Source of the DNA: Nocardiopsis sp. TSRI0078
GTDB taxonomy: Bacteria; Actinomycetota; Actinomycetes; Streptosporangiales; Streptosporangiaceae
DNA length: 64,000 nt
Reading direction: 5' to 3'
Assembly (NCBI RefSeq): GCF_001905145.1
Contig: NZ_LWLB01000006.1
Span: forward strand, 1 to 64,000
Shown: piece after piece, positions 57,128 through 64,000 of the stretch
Position numbering within the stretch: position 1 is the first letter of the stretch
Layout of the letters: every line of letters begins with the position of its first letter
Position numbers and translations under genes: made by a program
The notes under the pieces: generated by a model
Told to the model about the DNA's origin: nothing
What the model saw: the letters and a program-made list of their open reading frames with translations, nothing else
The model's database searches: none

Positions 57128-57295
57128 ATGAGCGGTGCGTGGGACGGCCTCATCGTCATGGGCCTGCTGGTCGTGCTGCTCGTGATCGGCGTGCGCAAGC
57201 TCCGGCCCAGAGTCCACATCCCGTGGACGACCGGCGGGATCGTGGTCTTCTTCGTCTTCGTGTGCCTGCTGCTGTGGGCCTGGTCCTGGCGCTAG
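57128..57295 (+). CDS. 55-residue two-helix membrane protein
   Basis: The short protein opens MSGAWDGLIVMGLLVVLLVI, then a basic turn (KLRPRVHIPW) and a second helix TGGIVVFFVFVCLLLWAWSW. GGAG lies 5 nt before the ATG, 36 bp after the dehydrogenase, so it is probably co-transcribed. Family unknown. Confidence 0.6.
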   Translation: MSGAWDGLIVMGLLVVLLVIGVRKLRPRVHIPWTTGGIVVFFVFVCLLLWAWSWR

Positions 57296-57459
57296 GTCGT
57301 GTTTTTTGCATCATTTTCGGGCTCGCGTCCACCAGGCTGCCCCTCGCTGCGCCTCTGCGCTCGTGAGGCACGACCAGGCCGAACTTCGCACCTCGTCTTG
57401 CGAGAGACTGCCCGGACGGCCGCCCGCTGACCCGGAAGCCTTCTAGAAAACACTCCCTA
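57293..57459. mobile_element. MITE-like element with imperfect terminal inverted repeats
   Basis: TAGGTCGTGTTTTTT (57293-57307) and, on the other strand, TAGGGAGTGTTTTCT (57459-57445) are alike at 12 of 15 positions and bound 167 bp of non-coding DNA that is less GC-rich at its ends. CTAG flanks both sides. It begins at the stop codon of the small membrane protein. The 348-bp gap continues with GC-rich sequence to the phosphatase gene. A non-autonomous element is the best reading, but a terminator-like intergenic repeat is possible. Confidence 0.4.
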
Positions 57460-57643
57460 GACGGCGACCGGAAGGGGTTCCGGCCCCGCCGCCCCCGTGC
57501 GCCGCGGCCTCGTCATCGCGCCGGAACCAGGCAGGACCCTCCGGCGCAGACCCCGTGCGCCGCACCGGCGGAGTGTCCGTGCGGGCCTTCGCCCGGCGGG
57601 CTCGCGGACCCCACCCGGCGGGCTCCGGGGAGCCCGCCCGGGC

Positions 57644-59926
57644 TCACTCCCCGTCGTCCTTCTCGGCTTCCTCGACCCCGTCGTCGTGCATGGGCATCTC
57701 GAACCAGACCGCCTTGCCGTCCGGGGTCGGGCGCGACCCCCACCGGCTGGCCAGCTGCTCGACCAGGTACAGGCCCCGGCCGCCCTCGTCGTCGGCGGCG
57801 GCGCTGCGGATCCGGGGCAGCCGCAGGTCGTTGTCGAAGACCTCCACCCACACCGCGGACGCCCCGCGCCGCAGCCGGAGCAGGAACTCCTTGTCCTCGT
57901 TCTCGGCGGGCTCGTCGTCCTCCTCCGCCACCGCCTCCAGCAGGTCCGTCCAGTCCTCGTCGAACTCGTCGGTCGGCCCGCCGACTCCGGGCGCGGTCTC
58001 CGAGTCCAGGACCCCGACACCGGTGAACTCGCGGTGCACCGGGTGCGGCGTGGCGTGGATGACGACGTTGGTGACGATCTCCGAGACCAGCAGGCAGGCC
58101 AGCTCGGCCTGGTCGCGGTCCATCCCCCACTCCTTGAAGGTGTCGGCCGCCAGGTGGCGGGCCTCGCCCACGGTGGAGGCCTCCGAGCGGAACCAGCCCT
58201 CGCACAGCGCGAGCGCGTCGGAGTGGGTGCGCACGACCAGCAGGGCGGTGTCGTCGTCCAACTCGCCCGGAACGCTGTGCACGGCCGCCTCGGCGATCTG
58301 GTCCACGTCCTTGTCGGCGACCTCGGCGACCCGCTCGGCCAGCAGCTCCAGCGCCCGGTCGGGGTCGGGGCTGCCGCCCACCGGCCGCCGGTCCACGAGG
58401 CCGTCGGTGTACAGCACCAGGGTGGCGCCTATGGGCAGGGCCAGGTCGGCCTGGTGGTAGACCACGTCCTCGCCCGAACCGCCCTTGGCGCGCACGCCCA
58501 GCATGCGGTCGGTGACCTCCAGGTCGAGCTTCTCCACCGATTCGGAGGTGACCAGCAGCGGCGGGGCGTGTCCGGCGTTGGCGTAGGACAGCTCACGCGA
58601 CCAGGCGTCGTAGACCATGTACAGGCAGCTGACGCTGGGGATCCAGGTACCGCCGTTGCCGTCCTCCTGACCGAGCTGGCGGACCCACTCGTCGAGTTCG
58701 CGCAGGATGTCGGCGGGTTCGCGGTCGGCCTGGGCGAAGGCGCGCAGGGCGGCGCGCAGCTGTCCCATGACGGCGGCGGCGTGCGGCCCCCGGCCCTCGA
58801 CGTCGCCGATGACCAGGCCGACGCGCCCGGCCGAGAGCGGGATGGCGTCGTAGAAGTCGCCGCCCACCTGGGTCTGCACGCCGTGCCCGTGCGCCTGGAG
58901 CGGGCCGGCGGGCAGATAGCGGTGGGCGACGGTCAGCCCGTCCAGGGAGGGCAGGTTGCTGGGCAGCAGGCTGCGCTGGAAGGCGAGCGCGGTGCTGCGC
59001 TCCTCCTCGAACAGGCGGGCGTTGTCGATGGCCAGGGCCACCCGGGAGGCGATGGCGCCGACGAGGTCGCGGTCGAAGCCGCCGTAGGTGCTCTTCTGCC
59101 GCGGGGAGAGTCCCGACAGGGCCAGGGTGAGCACCCCGAGCAGCTCGCCGCGGGCCCGCAGCGGGGCGGCGATGGCGGAGGTGACGCCGACCTGGCGGGA
59201 GACCTGGTCGGAGCGGCTGGTGGGCGAGCTCTCGAACAGGTACTCGCTGCTGACCACCGTCTCCATCCTGCGCAGCGCCTGGGTGACGAAGTGGCGCTCG
59301 GGGTAGCGGACCTCGTCGCCGACGTCGAACCAGGTCCGCGGCGGGGGCGTCCACCCCTCGGCGTGCACCGACACCTGTCTGATCAGGCGGTCGTGGTCGT
59401 AGAGGTCGATGAAGCAGTGGTCGGCGAACTGCGGGACGAGGATGCCCGCCACGCCCCTGACCGTGGAGTCGAACTCCAGGGAGCTGGACAGGCGGCTGCC
59501 GATCCGCTCCATCAGGCCGTACTGCTCCTCCACCCGGCCGCTGCGCAGCGCCTCGCGGGCGATGAGGGTGATGCCGTCGACCTCGCCGGACTCGTCGCGC
59601 ATGGGCACGGCCTGGGCGCGTACGTGGATCCACGTGGAGTCGCCCCTGAGCACGGCGAAGGTGCCCTCCCACGGCTCACCGCGCAGGACCCGCCGGGCCA
59701 GCTGGGAGGCGTGCTCGCGGTCCGACTCGTGGATACCGATGTCGAGCAGGGAGAGGCCGACGTAGTCGCGGCCGTCCACGAAGCCGAAGAGCTCGCGCGC
59801 GAAGGGGTTCCAGTAGCGCAGCAGGCTGAAGCGGTCGATGACGACGATGGCGATCTGCGCCTGGTCCACCACGGCGGCCGTGGCGAGCGCGTCGCTCTCC
59901 CGGAAGGGCTCACCCCACCGTGTCAT
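57644..59926 (-). CDS. PAS-GAF-SpoIIE phosphatase with C-terminal HATPase domain
   Basis: The 760-residue regulator has a PAS domain (about 15-130, IAIVVIDRFSLLRYWNPFARELFGF), a GAF domain (about 145-310), a PP2C/SpoIIE phosphatase (about 330-560) with GGDFYDAIPLSAGRVGLVIGDVEGRG metal ligands, YANAGHAPPLL, LYTDGLVDRR and DDDTALLV, and an RsbW-like HATPase (about 580-745) with SEIVTNVVIHA and GGRGLYLVEQLASRWG. It should dephosphorylate STAS antagonists such as the one at 34.0 kb in response to a sensed ligand. A long acidic insert (about 650-695) splits the HATPase. GAGGTGG lies 7 nt before the ATG. Confidence 0.93.
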   Translation of the reverse strand: MTRWGEPFRESDALATAAVVDQAQIAIVVIDRFSLLRYWNPFARELFGFVDGRDYVGLSLLDIGIHESDREHASQLARRVLRGEPWEGTFAVLRGDSTWIHVRAQAVPMRDESGEVDGITLIAREALRSGRVEEQYGLMERIGSRLSSSLEFDSTVRGVAGILVPQFADHCFIDLYDHDRLIRQVSVHAEGWTPPPRTWFDVGDEVRYPERHFVTQALRRMETVVSSEYLFESSPTSRSDQVSRQVGVTSAIAAPLRARGELLGVLTLALSGLSPRQKSTYGGFDRDLVGAIASRVALAIDNARLFEEERSTALAFQRSLLPSNLPSLDGLTVAHRYLPAGPLQAHGHGVQTQVGGDFYDAIPLSAGRVGLVIGDVEGRGPHAAAVMGQLRAALRAFAQADREPADILRELDEWVRQLGQEDGNGGTWIPSVSCLYMVYDAWSRELSYANAGHAPPLLVTSESVEKLDLEVTDRMLGVRAKGGSGEDVVYHQADLALPIGATLVLYTDGLVDRRPVGGSPDPDRALELLAERVAEVADKDVDQIAEAAVHSVPGELDDDTALLVVRTHSDALALCEGWFRSEASTVGEARHLAADTFKEWGMDRDQAELACLLVSEIVTNVVIHATPHPVHREFTGVGVLDSETAPGVGGPTDEFDEDWTDLLEAVAEEDDEPAENEDKEFLLRLRRGASAVWVEVFDNDLRLPRIRSAAADDEGGRGLYLVEQLASRWGSRPTPDGKAVWFEMPMHDDGVEEAEKDDGE

Positions 59927-60078
59927 CTAGCCGCCACCTCGCCGTCATGAGCTGCATACATGCCCGCTCCGGGTACCCCGAACGACCGCACCTTGAAGCG
60001 AGCGTAGCAACACCGTCAACGTTCCCGCAGCGCAATGTGACAATCCTGATGAGCAACCAATCAACGTGTCCGTACGGT

Positions 60079-60780
60079 TCACGGCTTGGCGACGAAGATG
60101 TGTCCGGCGACGAGCGCCGAGAGTTCGGTCCCCCCGGATTCCCCGTCGATCACGCGGACCCCGTCGTCAGAGGCGCGCAACACCACTTCCTGACCCGGTT
60201 GTACCCCGCATTCGCGCAAGGTGAGCATGATGTCGGCGTCCGACTGGATCTGCTCGCTGATGCGGCGCACGGTGGCGGTGGTCTCGCTGTTGCCCGCGAC
60301 GTCGATCATCGGGACGATGGAGTCGTCGGTGAAGGGCTCGGGGGAGTAGTCCTCCAGGCCCAGCTCGTCCAGGCCCGGGATCGGGTTGCCGTGCGGGCAC
60401 ACCGAGGGGGCGTTGAGCAGCGTCACCAGCCGCTCCTCCACCGCCTCGGAGATCACGTGCTCCCAGCGGCAGGCCTCGATGTGCACGTCCTCCCAGGGGA
60501 GCCCGATGACGTCGACGAGCAGGCGCTCGGCGAGCCGGTGCTTGCGCATGACGTGGGTGGCCAGGCGCCGCCCCTCGGCGGTCATGACGAGGTGCCTGTC
60601 GTTCTCGACCCGCAGCAGGCCGTCACGCTCCATGCGGGCCACGGTCTGGCTCACCGTGGGGCCGCTCTGGTGCAGACGCTCGGCGATACGGGCCCGAAGC
60701 GGGACGATCCCCTCCTCTTCGAGCTCGAAAACCGTACGGAGGTACATCTCCGTGGTGTCGATCAGCCCGTGTGCGGTCAA
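60079..60780 (-). CDS. ideR: Iron-dependent repressor of the DtxR/IdeR family
   Basis: The 233-residue protein follows IdeR closely: [50 protein letters not shown] (recognition helix near 40-58), [17 protein letters not shown] with metal-binding H and E (near 80), [17 protein letters not shown] with C, E and H ligands (near 104) and [13 protein letters not shown]-terminal SH3-like domain (about 160-233) is present. Iron-loaded IdeR represses uptake and siderophore genes. The TTG at 60780 is chosen because GGAGG lies 6 nt upstream and it aligns with IdeR starts. No iron box was seen in the window. Confidence 0.93.
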   Translation of the reverse strand: MTAHGLIDTTEMYLRTVFELEEEGIVPLRARIAERLHQSGPTVSQTVARMERDGLLRVENDRHLVMTAEGRRLATHVMRKHRLAERLLVDVIGLPWEDVHIEACRWEHVISEAVEERLVTLLNAPSVCPHGNPIPGLDELGLEDYSPEPFTDDSIVPMIDVAGNSETTATVRRISEQIQSDADIMLTLRECGVQPGQEVVLRASDDGVRVIDGESGGTELSALVAGHIFVAKP

Positions 60781-61157
60781 GTCTCCCCTCCCAAGGCTCT
60801 GTGCCCGGCGCGCGGTCGCGGACGGGCACGGCGGGTCTCTCTCAACACAGGCCGGGGCGACGTCATTCCCAGGGGCCGAGTGGGGACCGGGGCGTCCGCA
60901 GGACCGCGGGAGCGACCACCGATGGCCACAAGCATATCGTGACACGGAGAACCCGCATTTCCGCACTGTCTCACGATGCGGACACACTATCCCCGAACGC
61001 GCAAGAGGTGTCGGCCACGGAGGCCGGTCACCGGGGCGGCGGACCTCCCGGTGTGGAGGGGACGGCAGGTGGGCGGGTGCGCGGTGGGCGCCCCCACCTG
61101 GGAGAACGGGTGCTCCGGCCTCCGTGCGGGGCGGTGGGGCCACTCTCCGGCCCCTGT
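60781..61157. other. Gap between ideR and pdxH
   Basis: The 377-bp stretch presumably holds the ideR promoter, which could not be pinned down. GGTGGG-CGCC-CCCACC (61083-61098) is a small palindrome 60 bp after the pdxH stop and may be its terminator. No gene is seen. Confidence 0.35.
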
Positions 61158-61811
61158 TCAGGGCGCGAGACGGTCGATCTCCCACATGCCGTCCTCGCCC
61201 CGGAGGTAGCGGAAACGGTCGTGCATGCGGTCGGCGCCGCCCTGCCAGAACTCCACCTCGCCGGGCACCAGCCGGAACCCGCCCCAGTAGACGGGCCGGG
61301 GGATCTCCTCGTCGGCGGACCACACCGTGTCGAACTGCCGGTAGAGCCGGTCGAGTTCGGCGCGGTCGGCCACCGGCTGCGACTGGCGCTCGCTGGCCCA
61401 GGCGCCCAGCTGCGATCCGCGCGGGCGCGAGGCGAAGTAGCGGTCGTTCTCCTCGTCACTGAGCCGTTCCACCCGACCGGCCACCAGGACCTGCCGCCGG
61501 ATCGCGTGCCAGGGGAAGACGACACTGGCCCGGGGGTCGGCCTCCAGGGCGCGCCCCTTGCGCGAGGTGTAGTTGGTGAAGAAGCGCAGGCCGGTGCTGT
61601 CGTAGCCCTTCATCAGCACGGTGCGGGCGCGGGGCATGCCCGAGGGCTCGACGGAGGCCAGCACCATGGCGTTGGGCTCGGCGAGCCCGGATTCGTGGGC
61701 CTCCTCGAACCACAGGTGGAACTGCGTCATGGGGTGGTCGGCGAGAAGGGACCGCATCAGTGGTTCACCCGTGTACGGTTTGCGCAGTTCGGCGGGGTCT
61801 CGGTGGTCCAC
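61158..61811 (-). CDS. pdxH: Pyridoxamine 5'-phosphate oxidase
   Basis: The 217-residue FMN enzyme makes pyridoxal phosphate. Marks are [33 protein letters not shown], the FMN site [40 protein letters not shown] (about 61-100), [19 protein letters not shown], and the C-terminal [28 protein letters not shown]. The GTG at 61811 is preferred over the ATG three codons upstream because GAGAGG lies 7 nt before it, whereas it touches the ATG directly. It is divergent from serC, another vitamin B6-dependent or B6-supplying gene. Confidence 0.95.
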   Translation of the reverse strand: MDHRDPAELRKPYTGEPLMRSLLADHPMTQFHLWFEEAHESGLAEPNAMVLASVEPSGMPRARTVLMKGYDSTGLRFFTNYTSRKGRALEADPRASVVFPWHAIRRQVLVAGRVERLSDEENDRYFASRPRGSQLGAWASERQSQPVADRAELDRLYRQFDTVWSADEEIPRPVYWGGFRLVPGEVEFWQGGADRMHDRFRYLRGEDGMWEIDRLAP

Positions 61812-61964
61812 ACGGGGCATCCTCTCGCGCCGGGCGCCTCCCGCGCCACCCGGTCGCGCGCGGGGCGTCCGCCATGCCGCCGGCGCGTTTCCCGAAAAGG
61901 CGTGTTCCGGTGCTCCGGGAACGGGGACGGTCCGCCCCGATGGCGAATTCGGCGGATGTGATGA

Positions 61965-63173
<1,209 letters not shown>

Positions 63174-63253
63174 GTCCCTGCTCCGGGCATCTGCTCCGGG
63201 AACCCGCTCCGGCGATCCCGCCCTGAGCCCCGCGCACCGCGTTGCACAATGGT

Positions 63254-63277
63254 GGCCGACCCGGACCCGGGTCGGCC
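63254..63277 (+). terminator. Terminator of serC
   Basis: GGCCGACCCGG and CCGGGTCGGCC form an 11-bp stem around AC, followed by TCTCCCTTTTCCC. Confidence 0.75.
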
Positions 63278-63319
63278 TCTCCCTTTTCCCGACTTCTCGC
63301 TTACCAGGACGGTTCGGCT

Positions 63320-64000
63320 GTGCGCAGGAACAAGAAGGACATCCCCATCAAGATCATCTCGCACCGCGGTGCGTCGGGGCACCGTCCCGAGCACACCCTG
63401 GCCTCCTACGAGCTGGGGGCCCGGCACGGGGGCGACTTCATCGAGATGGACCTGGTCGCGACGAGGGACAAAAGGCTGATCTGCCGCCACGAGCAGGAGA
63501 TCGGCGGGACCACGGACGTGGCCGAGCACCCCGAGTTCGCCGACCGGCGCACCACCCGGACCATCGACGGGCGCGAGGTGACCGGGTTCTTCGCCCAGGA
63601 CTTCACCCTGGAGGAGATCCGTACGCTGCGCGCGGTCGAGCGCCTCCGGGACCTGCGCGGGATGAACGCCGTGATGGACGGGACCTACGGGATCCCGACC
63701 CTGGAGGAGGTCATCGAGCTCGCGTTCTCGCTCACCGAGGAGCTGGGCCGGCCGATCGGGATCTACCCCGAGACCAAGCACCCCGCCTACCACGAGTCGC
63801 AGGGCCTGGAGCTGGAGCCGGTGCTGGCCGCGGCCCTGCGCGAGGCGGGGCTGACCGGGCCGGAGCCGAGGGTGCCGGTGTTCCTCCAGTCCTTCGAGGC
63901 GGAGAGCCTGCGCAAGCTGGCGGGGACGGAGCTGCCGTTGGTGTACCTGATGGGCACCGAGGAGCACTGGCTGCGCCACACCACCCCGGACGGCCTGGCG
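63320..64000 (+). CDS. Glycerophosphodiester phosphodiesterase, N-terminal part
   Basis: The visible 227 residues start VRRNKKDIPIKIISHRGASG and show the GDPD barrel: HRGASGHRPEHTLASYELGARHGGDFIEMDLVATRDKRLICRHE with the catalytic HR, the metal pair E-x-D and the second histidine. LTGPEPRVPVFLQSF and a YPETKHP strand follow. The enzyme splits glycerophosphodiesters to glycerol-3-phosphate and an alcohol. The GTG is preceded by AGGACGG about 8-11 nt upstream. There is no signal peptide in the visible part. The gene runs past the right edge. Confidence 0.92.
   Translation, partial: MRRNKKDIPIKIISHRGASGHRPEHTLASYELGARHGGDFIEMDLVATRDKRLICRHEQEIGGTTDVAEHPEFADRRTTRTIDGREVTGFFAQDFTLEEIRTLRAVERLRDLRGMNAVMDGTYGIPTLEEVIELAFSLTEELGRPIGIYPETKHPAYHESQGLELEPVLAAALREAGLTGPEPRVPVFLQSFEAESLRKLAGTELPLVYLMGTEEHWLRHTTPDGLA

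Noticed and set aside
60781-61000. Iron box (IdeR site) for self-regulation
   Set aside because: No TTAGG-type 19-bp palindrome is seen near the ideR start.

Overview
The window is a 64 kb chromosomal segment of a very GC-rich actinomycete, most probably Nocardiopsis or another member of the Nocardiopsaceae. This is inferred from the strongly G/C-biased third codon positions, the XRE/DUF397 regulator pair, the HelR-type helicase, the LytS/LytTR-linked symporters, the many leaderless starts (TANNNT box 6-7 nt before ATG/GTG) and a guanidine-III riboswitch that, as I recall it, closely resembles the Thermobifida fusca example. Species assignment cannot be made from the sequence alone. No rRNA, tRNA, CRISPR array, prophage or intact insertion sequence was seen.

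Layout. 1-6.9 kb: the start of a succinyl-CoA synthetase beta gene (minus) faces an oxalate-catabolism operon (OxlT-like transporter, oxalyl-CoA decarboxylase-type ThDP enzyme, formyl-CoA transferase, NDP-forming acyl-CoA synthetase) marked by three related GntR-like operators. 7-11 kb: an Nramp-related transporter with a small membrane partner, a TerC protein, and the guanidine exporter gdx behind its riboswitch. 11-17.8 kb: a DUF485 + ActP-like symporter operon, then a translationally coupled operon of LytS kinase, LytTR regulator, small membrane protein and second symporter. Direct repeats at about 21-bp spacing before the first operon look like the regulator's target. 17.8-26 kb: secreted repeat protein, DUF4239 protein, secreted pullulanase, GTP-dependent PEP carboxykinase, tandem Usp protein. 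26-34 kb: DUF998 protein, HelR-like RNA polymerase helicase, PH-domain protein with a 36-aa coupled membrane peptide, VOC protein, a 115-bp tandem repeat, pantothenate kinase and GlmS.

34-37 kb is regulatory: a STAS anti-sigma antagonist, an RsbW-like ATPase, and an XRE/DUF397 pair sharing a two-part palindromic promoter motif. 37-46 kb: a KamA-family radical SAM protein, PlsX, MscS channel, ArgS, YceI, ribokinase and exonuclease III. 46-57 kb: a frameshifted YwqG/DUF1963 gene, a large acyl-CoA dehydrogenase, a YcaQ-like winged-helix protein, a frameshifted berberine-bridge-type oxidase, then a thiolase and an LCAD-type dehydrogenase under matching palindromes, flanking a DHA2 exporter fused to a winged-helix domain. 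57-64 kb: a short MITE-like element, a PAS-GAF-SpoIIE-HATPase phosphatase, an IdeR/DtxR repressor, PdxH, SerC and the start of a glycerophosphodiester phosphodiesterase.

Functional themes are use of small carboxylates (oxalate, acetate/pyruvate-like acids, fatty acids), partner-switching regulation (STAS, RsbW-like ATPase, SpoIIE phosphatase) and amino-sugar/central metabolism (GlmS and PEPCK, both preceded by DasR-like dre elements). Two genes (46.2-47.0 kb and 50.9-52.3 kb) are broken by frameshifts, either real decay or sequencing indels.
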